Program-made: the position numbers and the translations under genes
Origin: CAVQEK01 sp963711495
GTDB taxonomy: Bacteria; Bacteroidota; Bacteroidia; Cytophagales; Cyclobacteriaceae
DNA: 64,000 bases
Direction: 5' to 3'
NCBI GenBank assembly: GCA_963711495.1
Contig: CAVQEK010000013.1
Span: forward strand, 434,001-498,000
The notes under the pieces: model-generated
What the model saw: only the letters and a program-made list of their open reading frames with translations
Databases searched by the model: none
Told to the model about the DNA's origin: nothing
In this document: positions 44,841 through 55,025 of the stretch, in pieces
How positions within the stretch are numbered: the first letter of the stretch is position 1
Layout of the letters: each line of letters starts with the position of its first letter

Positions 44841-46343
44841 TCATTTATGTACCGAATCATCATTTTTGACAACCAATTGCCGGCTTTCCATATAATTATC
44901 CAGAAGCAACACGTAAACATCTATGCCTTTCTCCAGACATTTGATGGGAATTCGTTCATTGATGTTGTGGACACTTTTCAGCAACTCCTCATCCAGGCAC
45001 ACCGGAGACAAACCATAGGAAGGTATTCCTCTAGACCTGAAATAGTGATTATCAGTGATCGCCGGAAACAAAATCGGCGCAATTACTGATTTCGGATATA
45101 CCGCTTTAATGGCTTTCGATAGATTATCTAAATTTTCATCCTCCTCACTGAAACCACCATTTTCAGTCTCATATATGATATTAACATCACATTTATCGCT
45201 TTTGAATCGACGTTTAATTTTATCAATAAATTTTTCAGTGGAATAGTCGGGGAGCAGTCTGCAATCAAGTTGCGCAATGGTTTTCTGGGCGATTTCATTG
45301 AATGATCCCGCTGGATTATAAATATTGGTTAAAGTCATTGTGTTGGTAAGCCCTGCACATATCATTGGGTTTTTCCTTAATGCTCCACAGACGATGGGTT
45401 TGAAGAGTGCTATATTTTTCATAATGAACCCTTTTGTCCCTTTTTCACATTTTCCCATAATCCTGAGTGTATTTTTTGCATTGTTGTCCAAATAAATCCG
45501 CTGTTTTTTATTCATCAAATGACATAATTCGTCAACAGCAGTGTGATTGGCATAGGAACAAGGTGGAACTGCGCCATGTCCTGACGTTGGTTCGTCAATA
45601 GTGATTTCCAGCCAAACGGCCTTTTTTTCGCCTATCGAAACAAACATCAATGGTGTATCTGGTTTTTTATCAATTATGCCGTGAACCCCGGATCCGCCTT
45701 CTCCAAAAACCGCCGTAGGATTCAAATAATCCAAGTAATTGTCCAAAACCCATTTGGCGCCTTTACTTCCAACATCTTCTTCATCTGAAACACAAAGCAA
45801 GGTTACGTTGAAAGAAGGTAATTCATTCTGATGATTCCGGGCAAACTCTTCTATGGCCAGTAGTTGCATGATGGCCATGCTTTTCATATCTATTGCTCCG
45901 CGGCCCCAGACTATGCCTTCATTTATTTGCCCTGAAAAAGGACCATAAATCCAGTCGTCTTCATTCACCGAAGGAACTACATCGATGTGATTTAAAAAAA
46001 TGATATTGGGCAGCCCCAGGCTGAGTGGATAAATAGATGCTGCAAAATTGTATTGATCTTCCGCTTCACTGAAGTGTTCAACATGCAAACCTTTAGAGGT
46101 GCAAAGATTGGCCAAATACATACCGGCCGATTTTTCATGTCCGGTAACAGAAGCAAACTGTAAATATTCCGATAATAAACTGGCAGATTCCGGAATTTCA
46201 TTTTCCATAAATTCTGTATCGATGGATGATTGCCCAAAACTTTGAATGTGATGGCCATCCCAAATGATAAATCCTATCAGAAAGGTTATAATTTTCAGGT
46301 ACATCAAAGAAGATTTTTTGGACTGTTGATTTGAGATTTTCAT
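44841..46343 (-). CDS. M20-family metallopeptidase (PM20D1/carboxypeptidase S-like)
   Basis: About 500 residues from MKISNQQSKKSSLMYLKIIT, with a signal or anchor helix in LKIITFLIGFIIWDGHHIQSF. The di-zinc site is complete: LPNIIFLNHIDVVPSVNEDD (HxD), IVWGRGAIDMKSMAI (second Asp), and LCVSDEEDVGSKGAK with the EE pair; HGAVPPCSY and the late LFPAITDNHYFRSRG supply further ligands. The lid domain occupies about residues 200-330. It is an aminoacylase/carboxypeptidase, secreted or periplasmic. The open frame extends 28 codons upstream, but that part lacks any signal-like feature. Its 3' end stands next to the TM2-like pseudogene. Confidence 0.92.
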   Translation of the reverse strand: MKISNQQSKKSSLMYLKIITFLIGFIIWDGHHIQSFGQSSIDTEFMENEIPESASLLSEYLQFASVTGHEKSAGMYLANLCTSKGLHVEHFSEAEDQYNFAASIYPLSLGLPNIIFLNHIDVVPSVNEDDWIYGPFSGQINEGIVWGRGAIDMKSMAIMQLLAIEEFARNHQNELPSFNVTLLCVSDEEDVGSKGAKWVLDNYLDYLNPTAVFGEGGSGVHGIIDKKPDTPLMFVSIGEKKAVWLEITIDEPTSGHGAVPPCSYANHTAVDELCHLMNKKQRIYLDNNAKNTLRIMGKCEKGTKGFIMKNIALFKPIVCGALRKNPMICAGLTNTMTLTNIYNPAGSFNEIAQKTIAQLDCRLLPDYSTEKFIDKIKRRFKSDKCDVNIIYETENGGFSEEDENLDNLSKAIKAVYPKSVIAPILFPAITDNHYFRSRGIPSYGLSPVCLDEELLKSVHNINERIPIKCLEKGIDVYVLLLDNYMESRQLVVKNDDSVHK

Positions 46344-46879
46344 AAACGTGTATGTTTGATGATTTTCAGCAAATGATATACAAAGAACTTCAGGCACTTT
46401 TAATTCATAAAAATGTCTATGATTCACCTGATTTCAGGTAAAACAGCTAGGAGCGCCCATTCACATGTGTGGGTAAATTTTTTGAATGCTTCGTGGTTGG
46501 TTCTTGATTATTTAGCTTATCAAATTTCACGAATTTCCTCGTGTCTGTCTAACACATATCTTTCAGATGCTAACAGAAAACTTACTGTGAATTAATAAAT
46601 AGATGTGGTAATACGATTTTTAAACCTTTTAAAGGTCAAGCAGAGACTCATTAAGTCCATATCTATTCAAATTTGCGATAATCGCAAATATTTGGCGATC
46701 ATTTCCCCATCAATTGATATGCGAAGCTATTTTTTCTGCGTATATTATTTCATTACTAACTTCATATCATGTTGTTCTTGGATTATGAAACTATAGACAA
46801 TTTATTGCAGTACTATAGATTCAAGTTGTGATGTGAACCTTGTTGCAGTAGATGTGAAAAAATTTTTTGATTGCATCCT
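46344..46879. other. 536-bp intergenic region between divergent peptidase and hybrid-sensor genes
   Basis: AT-rich and without a gene that I can support. It holds a perfect inverted repeat at 46671-46689 (listed separately) and probably the promoters of both genes. A 60-codon frame at 46413 has no recognisable relative. Confidence 0.5.
46671..46689. promoter_or_regulatory. Perfect 9-1-9 inverted repeat, candidate operator
   Basis: ATTTGCGAT (46671-46679) and ATCGCAAAT (46681-46689) are exact reverse complements around one A. It lies 190 bp before the hybrid-sensor ATG, in the promoter region between that gene and the peptidase. A dimeric regulator site is a reasonable guess; no factor is known. 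Confidence 0.5.
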
Positions 46880-49800
46880 ATGAATACAGCTGCAAAAATA
46901 TTTTTTCATTTTTTTGCGTTATTCGGATTTTTATCTGTACCTCCATTTTTATTGGGGCAGTCCATGCCTCCTCATGCACTGGACTACACTTACAAATTCG
47001 ACCACTATAGCTCCAAAGATGGGTTATCACAATCATCGGTACAGTGTTTTTTTCAGGACTCAAAAGGATTCATGTGGATAGGGACCGGAGGTGGCTTAAA
47101 TCATTTTGACGGCTATAATTTCAGCATATATAAAAATGTTCCGGATGATTCCTCTTCATTGAGCAACAATAATATTTCGACGATTGCAGAAGATAACCAA
47201 GGCTATATTTGGATTGGCACTTTTGATGGTGGACTGAATCGATTTAATCCAAATACTGAAAAATTCGCCCGGTATGTTGAAGATTTTTCTGACTCCACAG
47301 CTTTAAATGGTAATACAATTAACAAAATTTTTGTGGACAGTAAATCACGAATTTGGATCGTAGCATCTGGAAATTCTATCGCGATGCTACTCTTGTACAA
47401 TCCGGATAATAATAATTTCCAAAGATATCGGATTGAATATGGTAAAATTCAGCCTAAGAATATCGCCCTTCAAACCAGAACATTGTATGAAGACAGGTAT
47501 GGTAAATTGTGGGTCGGGACCCAACATGGTATTTTTATCTTTGATCCAGACAAAAAGGAATTTATCCATAAAATAGTCCATGACCCGGAAAATAAAAATT
47601 CTCTCTTAAATAATGCGGTAACATCACTATTTGAAAGTACGGACGGATCAATTTGGGTTGGGCGTAGTGGATTTGCGGATGGTGGGTTATCGAAAATTCA
47701 ACTGAATAATAGTACATATGATTTAGATGTCAAAAATTTCAAACAAGATTTAAATAAAGTATTGCACAATGGAAATTCAATAATTGACAACGGCATCAAT
47801 GACCTCGCAGAAGACCATTCACAAAAAATCTGGATAGGCACGAATTGGGGCTTGAGTGTTTTGAACCCGAAGGATGAAAGTTTCTTGAACATCAAAGAAA
47901 ATTCATTAAATCCTTTCACTATTCAGAGCAATAAGATTTTGGCTGTATATAAAGATCGTACTGGTAATATTTGGTTAGGTTATTCGGGAAGCGGGCTTAG
48001 TAAACTACGTCACAATAAAGGCTTCATCCATATACAACAAAGGAGTGTTAAAAGCACCGGCCTCTTATCCAATAATGTTTTGGCCACCCTGCAGGACAAA
48101 CAAAATAATTTGTGGGTTGCCACATTAACCACCGGGCTTAATAAAATAATATTTTCCGATACTAACTATAACATTTTTAAAGTGATCCAATTCGAGCAAA
48201 ATTTTTCCGAGAATGCGCTCGAGCGAGACGATATATTTTCACTTTATGAAGATAAACAAGGTTTTATCTGGGCCGGGACATACGGCGGTGGATTATTTCG
48301 ATATAATGGTGTGGCAAAAGGTTTTAAACATTATGGGCGAGATCCTAATCATTTGGATGCTTCGTTGGGCAATGAGGAAGTGAGGGTATTGTGCGGTGAA
48401 AATGACACCTCTTTTTGGGTAGGCACGAACATGGGTTTGTTCCTGTTAAAAGAATCTGCGAATTCAAAAGTCACTTTCACCCGTTATTATCCCGTCGACT
48501 CTATTCCTTCTACCACATCAAATGCCAGATTCCAGGATTTGGTAAAAGACAATTTCGATAATATATGGGCGGTTACTTATCAGGGAAAAATCCTCTATTT
48601 CGATCGAAATATCAGACAGTTTAAGGAACCTTCTTATACGAAAAGCCCTCCAACAGTAAATATTTACACTGCACACATTTCTTTCAATAAATTTTTATGG
48701 ATTGGTACCACAAGTGGCTTGTTGAAGTTCGAAATTATTAATGCTGAAACAGGGCCGTCACTCAACCTTCTTGAATGGTATACTGACAAAAATGGGCTTC
48801 CGGACATGTCGATTTATAAAATTCTGGAAGATCAGCATCATAATTTATGGGTAAGTCACAGTGCCGGCTTATCCAAATTTGATATCCAAAATGAAAATTT
48901 TAAAAATTATCAGGAAGCTGATGGTTTGCAAGGCAATCAATTCAATGTAAATGCCGGGACCTGCCTAAAAGGAGGGTATCTCTGTTTTGGCGGAGCAACG
49001 GGTATAAATATATTCCATCCGGATAGTCTTAAAGATAATATTTTCAAGCCATTCGTTCAAATTACACAAATTCAAACATCAAATGATAAAATATCGCATT
49101 CTTCAAGCGAAGAAAAAATTATACAAAAGCACTGGCAAAATATTATTTCATTTGAATTTGCTACACTCGATTTTACTGTTCCTTATAAAAACCAATATGC
49201 CTACCAAATGGTCGGTTTCGATGATGATTGGGTGTATTCCGGAAACAAAAGAACCGCTACTTACACAAATCTGGATCCCGGCACATATACATTTCGAGTA
49301 AAAGGGGCCAATAGCGATGGTTTGTGGAATGAAGAAGGCGCCTCTATGGAAATCGTTATTCTCACTCCCCGGGGAAGAACCTGGTGGGCTTATTCTCTTT
49401 ACACATTATCAGGCATAATGATAATGATTTTGGTGGTGCTTGGCATTTTGAGGAGAGTAAGGCTAAGAAGCAGGCTGCAATTGAAGGAAATGGAAGCCCA
49501 AAAATACCATGAGCTCAACACCCTTAAATCCCGTTTCTTTGCTAATATTTCCCATGAGTTTCGTACTCCGCTCACACTTATACTCGGCCCTGTTGAAAAG
49601 TGGCTTTCTAAAACTACTGATCCTCAGCGCAAAGCTGAATTAAAGGTTATACATCGTAATGCCTTTCACCTGCTTAGGTTGGTGAATCAATTGCTGGATC
49701 TTTCACGTCTTGAAGCAGGTACCATTAAAATGAAATGTAAAAAAGGTAACCTCAATCTTTTTATCTCCTCCATTATCAGTCAATTTTCTTCGATGGCTGA

Positions 49801-51109
49801 TTCGAAAAAGATCAATTTCACATTTGATAGTCAAGATGAAATCTCCATGTTCTATGATGCGGATAAGCTGGAAAAAATCATATTCAATCTACTTTCCAAT
49901 GCTTTTAAATTTACACCTGAGCATGGAATTATCACAGTATCCCTTACCAAAGACGAAAAACAGTATAATCAATTTGAGGATGGTTTCGCCGAAATTCGTG
50001 TTGCGGATTCAGGGATTGGCATAAAGCCGGCATACCTTGAAAAGATCTTTGATCGATTTTATCAGGTGGATAATACAATGACACGAGAATTTGAAGGTTC
50101 AGGTATTGGCCTGGCCCTGACCAAAGAATTGGTAGGACTGCATCATGGTATAATCACAGTTTCAAGTACTCCTGGTAACGGGACTTGTTTTGTACTAAAA
50201 CTACCGCTGGGTTCGCGGCATTTACAGGACGACGAAATTGACCATTCGGAATCAGTAACCGCTATGCCTCGAAATCCAGAGGTATTGACGGCGGATGATC
50301 CAATTGCGGAAATGGACACATCTCCTGAAGATCCGTCACTTGCCAAGGTTCTCATCGTTGAAGATAATGCTGATTTACGCACTTACCTCAGGAATAATTT
50401 AAACAATGATTATTTCATCCTTGAAGCCTCCGACGGAGAACAAGGATATATCTATGCGACCACGCATATTCCCGATTTGATTATATCTGATCTGATGATG
50501 CCAAAGATGGATGGTTTGCAACTTTGTAATAAATTAAAAGTTGACGAAAGAACGAGTCATATCCCCATAATAATCCTCACTGCTAAAGCGGACCACAATA
50601 CCAGGATGGAAGGTTATGAAACCGGTGCCGACGATTATATTGCTAAACCTTTCGATTTCGCAGAACTTTGTATTCGTATTCAGAACCTGATCGTAAATCG
50701 GATAAAACTGAGAGAAAAATATGCACGAAAGTTAATCAACCCTAAACCTAAGGAAGTAACTATAGATTCTGTGGAAGACAAGTTTCTGCAAAAAGTTATG
50801 TTGAGCATTGAGAAATATATGGACGATTCAAATTTCAATGTGGACAAATTAGCCGACGAGGTAGCCATGAGTCAGGTCCAATTGTATAGGAAACTAAAGG
50901 CTCTTACCGGCTTCAACACCAATGATATTATACGGAATATGCGCCTTGAGCGCGCGGCGGACCTGCTTCTGCATCGGGCCGGGAATGTTGCGGAAATTGC
51001 TTACCAGGTGGGATTTAATAACCTGTCATATTTTGCCAAATGCTTTAAGGTGAAATTCGGTAAATCGCCTTCCGAAATCCTTTCATCGGTTAAAGGGATT
51101 GTTGCTTAA
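46880..51109 (+). CDS. Hybrid two-component system sensor/regulator (HTCS) with AraC output domain
   Basis: About 1409 residues in one chain. A signal peptide (FALFGFLSVPPFLLGQS) leads a large periplasmic double propeller of Reg_prop repeats (residues 40-700; repeated GFMWIGTGGGLNHFDGYNF, GYIWIGTFDGGLNRFNPNT, NIWLGYSGSGLSKL), a Y_Y_Y domain (about 740-830; GFDDDWVYSGNKRTATYTNL) and a membrane helix. The cytoplasmic part has HisKA (FFANISHEFRTPLTLILGPV), HATPase (NLLSNAFKFTP, DSGIGI, GSGIGLAL), a receiver domain (VLIVEDNADL, IISDLMMPKMDG with the phospho-Asp) and an AraC helix-turn-helix (VDKLADEVAMSQVQLYRKLK). Such proteins turn on glycan-utilisation loci. ATG 46880 is chosen over a TTG at 46871. 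Confidence 0.96.
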   Translation: MNTAAKIFFHFFALFGFLSVPPFLLGQSMPPHALDYTYKFDHYSSKDGLSQSSVQCFFQDSKGFMWIGTGGGLNHFDGYNFSIYKNVPDDSSSLSNNNISTIAEDNQGYIWIGTFDGGLNRFNPNTEKFARYVEDFSDSTALNGNTINKIFVDSKSRIWIVASGNSIAMLLLYNPDNNNFQRYRIEYGKIQPKNIALQTRTLYEDRYGKLWVGTQHGIFIFDPDKKEFIHKIVHDPENKNSLLNNAVTSLFESTDGSIWVGRSGFADGGLSKIQLNNSTYDLDVKNFKQDLNKVLHNGNSIIDNGINDLAEDHSQKIWIGTNWGLSVLNPKDESFLNIKENSLNPFTIQSNKILAVYKDRTGNIWLGYSGSGLSKLRHNKGFIHIQQRSVKSTGLLSNNVLATLQDKQNNLWVATLTTGLNKIIFSDTNYNIFKVIQFEQNFSENALERDDIFSLYEDKQGFIWAGTYGGGLFRYNGVAKGFKHYGRDPNHLDASLGNEEVRVLCGENDTSFWVGTNMGLFLLKESANSKVTFTRYYPVDSIPSTTSNARFQDLVKDNFDNIWAVTYQGKILYFDRNIRQFKEPSYTKSPPTVNIYTAHISFNKFLWIGTTSGLLKFEIINAETGPSLNLLEWYTDKNGLPDMSIYKILEDQHHNLWVSHSAGLSKFDIQNENFKNYQEADGLQGNQFNVNAGTCLKGGYLCFGGATGINIFHPDSLKDNIFKPFVQITQIQTSNDKISHSSSEEKIIQKHWQNIISFEFATLDFTVPYKNQYAYQMVGFDDDWVYSGNKRTATYTNLDPGTYTFRVKGANSDGLWNEEGASMEIVILTPRGRTWWAYSLYTLSGIMIMILVVLGILRRVRLRSRLQLKEMEAQKYHELNTLKSRFFANISHEFRTPLTLILGPVEKWLSKTTDPQRKAELKVIHRNAFHLLRLVNQLLDLSRLEAGTIKMKCKKGNLNLFISSIISQFSSMADSKKINFTFDSQDEISMFYDADKLEKIIFNLLSNAFKFTPEHGIITVSLTKDEKQYNQFEDGFAEIRVADSGIGIKPAYLEKIFDRFYQVDNTMTREFEGSGIGLALTKELVGLHHGIITVSSTPGNGTCFVLKLPLGSRHLQDDEIDHSESVTAMPRNPEVLTADDPIAEMDTSPEDPSLAKVLIVEDNADLRTYLRNNLNNDYFILEASDGEQGYIYATTHIPDLIISDLMMPKMDGLQLCNKLKVDERTSHIPIIILTAKADHNTRMEGYETGADDYIAKPFDFAELCIRIQNLIVNRIKLREKYARKLINPKPKEVTIDSVEDKFLQKVMLSIEKYMDDSNFNVDKLADEVAMSQVQLYRKLKALTGFNTNDIIRNMRLERAADLLLHRAGNVAEIAYQVGFNNLSYFAKCFKVKFGKSPSEILSSVKGIVA

Positions 51110-51141
51110 TGGGTGGTATCCATTTCCATAAAGTAAAATCA

Positions 51142-51795
51142 TTACCACACCCACCATGGAGCATTGATAAATTCCCCGTATACCCAGAGATCAAACAGCG
51201 CATGGCCCACAGAAGATGGGATTATACTTTTGGAATAATATCGCAACGTTCCAAATAGTAAACTGCCCGAAAGTCCGCCAACGACCAGAAGACCGATATC
51301 CATTTTCATGGCAACAAATGGAGATAAAAACAAACAAATTTTATAGGCAGTATGGGAAAGTGAACTGAATAAGACCGAAAATGGACCGCTTATTTTTCGG
51401 GCCGACTCCTGAATATTACCACGGAAAACCAGCTCTTCCTGTATACCGATGAAAGGGGCTACCCATGCAAAGCTGTGAAGTGAATCAGGAATGAGTGCCA
51501 TTCCGATATTATGCCGGTAAATCATTGCGTCTGCCAGTCCGAGCAACAGGCCGGCAAAACCGTAGATTATCGTTCGTTTGGTAAAAGATACATCCCCGAA
51601 AATATAATGCATGTCTGAAAACGACCGTAAATGCCGGCTCATGATAAATGCCGAAATAAATAACGCCCCGAAAGAAACTAACTTCCACGGCAATGCATGA
51701 TGAACAAAATAGGCAAATATAATGAACCCCACACTGCACAGGGAGGCATCAATTATGACGTCAGATCGCCTTGCTGTTGAAGGAGGGTAAACCAT
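51142..51795 (-). CDS. CPBP-family intramembrane metalloprotease
   Basis: About 217 residues from MVYPPSTARRSDVIIDASLC with six or so membrane helices. The ABI/CAAX motif is in GIQEELVFRGNIQESARKIS (EExxxR) and SVLFSSLSHTAYKI (FxxxH region), and SSVGHALFDLWVYGEF supplies the last histidine motif. In Bacteria these cut prenylated or signal-peptide-like substrates or act in immunity. The longer reading frame overlaps the next gene by 79 bp; this start removes the overlap and leaves 8 bp. Convergent with the hybrid sensor gene. Confidence 0.87.
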   Translation of the reverse strand: MVYPPSTARRSDVIIDASLCSVGFIIFAYFVHHALPWKLVSFGALFISAFIMSRHLRSFSDMHYIFGDVSFTKRTIIYGFAGLLLGLADAMIYRHNIGMALIPDSLHSFAWVAPFIGIQEELVFRGNIQESARKISGPFSVLFSSLSHTAYKICLFLSPFVAMKMDIGLLVVGGLSGSLLFGTLRYYSKSIIPSSVGHALFDLWVYGEFINAPWWVW

Positions 51796-51803
51796 GATTA
51801 GTC

Positions 51804-53273
51804 TTAATAATTTGCGTCTATATTTTTTAAGCGGCCCAGAAAATGAAAGATCAGTACAAATGGTATGAGCAGTAAAAACCACCCTGAGCCCAGACAGCCC
51901 CCCATCCGCTCATTGAAAGCAATTTTAGTTTCCGGCAGGGAATTTTGCAATGCGGCCAACACAATAGTATCATTTTCAATATATTTTGGCACAGACAGGT
52001 ATTTGAGATTTTTCATAGTTTGGATTGTTTCCATATCAACTACAGAATCCATAATGATCAAACCGTACAAATTGCGTAATGTCTTAAGTGGTTTATAACT
52101 TTCAATGCTATCATTATCAATAGCCAATACTTCGATCTTTGGATGAAAATTTATAATCCAATTTAATTCGTCCTGGGGTGTATTTTCGGATATGTATAAC
52201 CATCGGATATTGCGTAAGTCACTGAATATAGTATCCATCACGGTTTCACCGTATGGAATATTAATAAATTCCAAATACTTTAATTGCCTTAAACACGCTA
52301 TATTTTTTAACAGTTCAATATCCCCACACCCACCTTTGGTGTTTTTGAAATTGAAAACTTTTAATTTTTTCAAAGGCCCTATAAATGAAATATCTAAACT
52401 ATCACTTGAATCGTAAAAAACAGTCAACTTAGTAATTTGTCTATTTTTTATCAGGAAATTGTTCAGCTTGATGGTTTGATTTGCACTACTATCTTCATTC
52501 GTTTTCTTTAATACCTCCAAAGCTATAGAAAGTTGTTTCAATTTAGGTAAAGCAGGAAGTTGCGGTACAGGGCTTATATTGATTGAGTCAATAATCCAAA
52601 TTTCAAGATTTTCCAATTCTGTAAATTTGGATAGTAATTTTAAATCATTGAAGGAGAATGATCCAAATAATTGTTTTGGGTGAAAGTAATCCAAAACGTT
52701 TAATAATTCATTCCCATAATGCGTATTCCCTTCTTCGTTATAATGCAATTCAATATCAGGAAGAATTGTAATCCCAAGATTTGAGTTAATGCTACTGATT
52801 TTTTTATAACATGATATACAATTTTCTGATATTGGATTGGAGATTATAATGTTTTCCAGTCCCGATATATCGACTGAAATTAATGAATCGCACCAGAAAG
52901 TAAGAGAATCATTTCTACTACAATCTATGGAATAAAGTTTGTCATTAATATACAGGTGATTTTTCTCTATTTTAAAATTGTATTTCGTTTGGGACCGATC
53001 CTCAAAATAAAAACTCTCCCAATTTAAAGAAATTATGTCTCCCGGCTCTGCCAATATAAAGGCTGAATGATTGCTGTCAGCTTCATATTTTATATATGGC
53101 GATTTCGACTCATTGTCTACAGACCCATTTCCGGTAAACTCAAGAATGGTGTAGGGTTGCTCTTTAGAACAGGAAACCAAAGAAAAGATGAGAATAAATA
53201 ATAGAAAACAATACTGCCTGTTTTTTGATCGAGACTCAATATTTGATGTGATTTGGTGAATATGGTAAGTCAT
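51804..53273 (-). CDS. Leucine-rich-repeat-like lipoprotein, function unknown
   Basis: A 489-residue protein with a lipoprotein signal (FLLFILIFSLVSCSKEQPYT, lipobox LVSC at residues 32-35). From about residue 200 on it has irregular LRR-like units with xLxxLxLxxN spacing: TELENLEIWIIDSINIS, LPALPKLKQLSIALEVL, LRQLKYLEFINIP, LRNIRWLYISENTP, HPKIEVLAIDNDS, LRNLYGLIIMDSV and MKNLKYLSVPKYI. The C-terminus has a hydrophobic segment GCLGSGWFLLLIPFVLIFHF, which may be a membrane anchor, so the protein may span the space between outer and inner membrane. I do not know the family. Start ambiguous within the first 25 residues. Confidence 0.8.
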   Translation of the reverse strand: MTYHIHQITSNIESRSKNRQYCFLLFILIFSLVSCSKEQPYTILEFTGNGSVDNESKSPYIKYEADSNHSAFILAEPGDIISLNWESFYFEDRSQTKYNFKIEKNHLYINDKLYSIDCSRNDSLTFWCDSLISVDISGLENIIISNPISENCISCYKKISSINSNLGITILPDIELHYNEEGNTHYGNELLNVLDYFHPKQLFGSFSFNDLKLLSKFTELENLEIWIIDSINISPVPQLPALPKLKQLSIALEVLKKTNEDSSANQTIKLNNFLIKNRQITKLTVFYDSSDSLDISFIGPLKKLKVFNFKNTKGGCGDIELLKNIACLRQLKYLEFINIPYGETVMDTIFSDLRNIRWLYISENTPQDELNWIINFHPKIEVLAIDNDSIESYKPLKTLRNLYGLIIMDSVVDMETIQTMKNLKYLSVPKYIENDTIVLAALQNSLPETKIAFNERMGGCLGSGWFLLLIPFVLIFHFLGRLKNIDANY

Positions 53274-53448
53274 ACACCAACATTTTTAACTTGCTTAATA
53301 TCAACCGTGTTCAATATATCTACAGCATGATTTGAACAATTCTGTAGATTTGCGGTCCAACTGTTTATTGAGAAAGTTAGACAAATGATTTGCATTTGGT
53401 TACCACTGATCTTTCATTTTCTGACAAAATCATTTCCTGATCAATTCC

Positions 53449-53772
53449 ATGAGAATTTTTTTCCAATTACCAACGCATAGAGTTTTTTTTCATTCATTTC
53501 AGATTAATGAAAAAATTTTATTAGTAAGGCTTTCTGAGGTTTGCTTTTTTATTGCTGAGGATGTTTTGGATGCATCAATTCCAAACAGGAATTTCTTAAA
53601 GGGGAAGGGATTCTTATTTATATACTGGTCAATTACTTTTATCCTTGTCGCGGATATAATCCTTTATTTAAATAATGAGATTTCATTGAATGGTTACTGG
53701 TCCGACAAGATTTTGTTTTCAGGTAATCCATTTTATACGATTTGTTTAGCGTTGAACTTTTATTTGATATAA
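53449..53772 (+). CDS. Doubtful 107-residue membrane protein, possible LytTR remnant
   Basis: An open frame from an ATG at 53449. The N-terminal half, HSFQINEKILLVRLSEVCFF followed by IAEDVL, resembles the start of a LytTR DNA-binding domain, and the second half has one or two hydrophobic helices (LFIYWSITFILVADIILYL). It could be a decayed LytTR regulator or a chance frame. It lies in front of the promoter of the membrane HTH gene. No ribosome-binding evidence. Confidence 0.25.
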   Translation: MRIFFQLPTHRVFFHSFQINEKILLVRLSEVCFFIAEDVLDASIPNRNFLKGKGFLFIYWSITFILVADIILYLNNEISLNGYWSDKILFSGNPFYTICLALNFYLI

Positions 53773-53854
53773 GACTGATGTGTATATGCCTGTGCATTCT
53801 ATGCTATTTTTTTACGAATGCCGTATTAATGCCGTACAAAATAATCATTTGTGG

Positions 53855-53886
53855 TTTGATGGAAAAAACACATACTGTTACATTTG
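53855..53886 (+). promoter_or_regulatory. Full Bacteroidota-type promoter (TTTG-N20-TAnnTTTG)
   Basis: TTTG at 53855-53858 and TACATTTG at 53879-53886 are separated by exactly 20 bp and match the -33/-7 promoter consensus of this phylum. Transcription would start near 53892, only 6 bases before an ATG at 53898 and 18 before the one at 53910. Confidence 0.75.
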
Positions 53887-53909
53887 ATTAAACTTTTATG
53901 TTGAAAATC

Positions 53910-54689
53910 ATGAAACAGCCGAAGATTGGGAATAAAATCCATGAGGACAGAATTCAAAAGGGAATGACTCAAAAAGAATTGGCGGATTTTTGCAATATTG
54001 ATATACGAACAATTCAAAGAATTGAATCAGGAGAAGTATTTCCCAGAACTTCAACGATCAAATTAATTGCTGAAATACTCGAAATAGACCCTCATGAATT
54101 GAATGGAAATAATCATCATGGGGCAGGCAACCTGGAAGGATTCCGGATATTATTATTAGTTACCACGATCATTGGAATAATATACCTTGTTGATTGGTTT
54201 TTTTATGCGCCATTAATTCCCAAATATGAAATTTATAACGCGCATGAATGGATATATGCAATTATCAATGTAATAACCAGCGTATTCTTTTATTATGGAT
54301 TTTATATGATTGGCAAATATTTCGAAAACAAACTGCTTAAATTCGCTTCGTCTTTTTTTATGATCGTTGGTCCGCTATATTTCATTTCTGCGATCGTTAC
54401 CGGTACCATGAATATAAATGCAGGTGGTTATATCAACCAGGTTATCCTCAGCTTGCTGGGGATTAATTGCATATTCTTTGGTATCGGGTTACTGAAAACA
54501 AAATCCGGTTTTCAGGCGCTTTATAAAAGCACCGGAATTTTACAGGTTTTAATTGCCCCTTTTTTTATTCTACCCTTTGGAACTTTAAATATAATAGGTT
54601 GCTGGATGAATATCCCCTTATATGTGTTAATGATTTGTATGGTGTATTTGGAATATCGAAAGTTAATGTCATTAAAAATTGCCGAATAA
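53910..54689 (+). CDS. XRE-type helix-turn-helix protein with integral membrane domain
   Basis: About 259 residues. The N-terminal 65 residues are an HTH_3 domain (IGNKIHEDRIQKGMTQKELA, DFCNIDIRTIQRIESGEVFP, STIKLIAEILEIDPHEL). After a Gly/His linker, six hydrophobic segments follow (LLLVTTIIGIIYLVDWFF, WIYAIINVITSVFFYYGF, SSFFMIVGPLYFISAIV). This layout of a DNA-binding head on a membrane bundle is common in Bacteroidota and is usually of unknown function, possibly signal-sensing. A full promoter sits directly in front. The ATG at 53910 gives the usual KQPKIGNKI start; an in-frame ATG at 53898 adds four residues. Confidence 0.85.
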   Translation: MKQPKIGNKIHEDRIQKGMTQKELADFCNIDIRTIQRIESGEVFPRTSTIKLIAEILEIDPHELNGNNHHGAGNLEGFRILLLVTTIIGIIYLVDWFFYAPLIPKYEIYNAHEWIYAIINVITSVFFYYGFYMIGKYFENKLLKFASSFFMIVGPLYFISAIVTGTMNINAGGYINQVILSLLGINCIFFGIGLLKTKSGFQALYKSTGILQVLIAPFFILPFGTLNIIGCWMNIPLYVLMICMVYLEYRKLMSLKIAE

Positions 54690-55025
54690 AAACTTAGCCT
54701 ATCTCTCAGACCGGCTCAAGCGTTTTGCCCTTGGGTCACATTTAAAAAAATGCCTATTGTTAAATGCATTTATACTAGCCGGTATGGAATTTTCCTCCTC
54801 ATTTCACAACCAGGGTAGTGCAAGCAGGGTATATCCCGCTAAAGATAGTGAGTAGAGCAGAAATTTCCAGGGGATTGGCTGTGGCTTTCCAATGCATGCC
54901 GTTTCTTTTAACCTGAGTTCGATTTTAAAATAGGGTAATTTGAGAGATGATCAACAACCTGGGTGCCGCCAGGAAGGCCACTGTTTCAGAGGGACCAGGG
55001 ACTGTAAACTAACCTCAATATTCAC

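Noticed and set aside
51109..51142. GGGTGGTA / TACCACACCC hairpin as shared terminator
   Set aside because: Stem needs a 2-nt bulge and a loop of over 20 nt and has no T-run.
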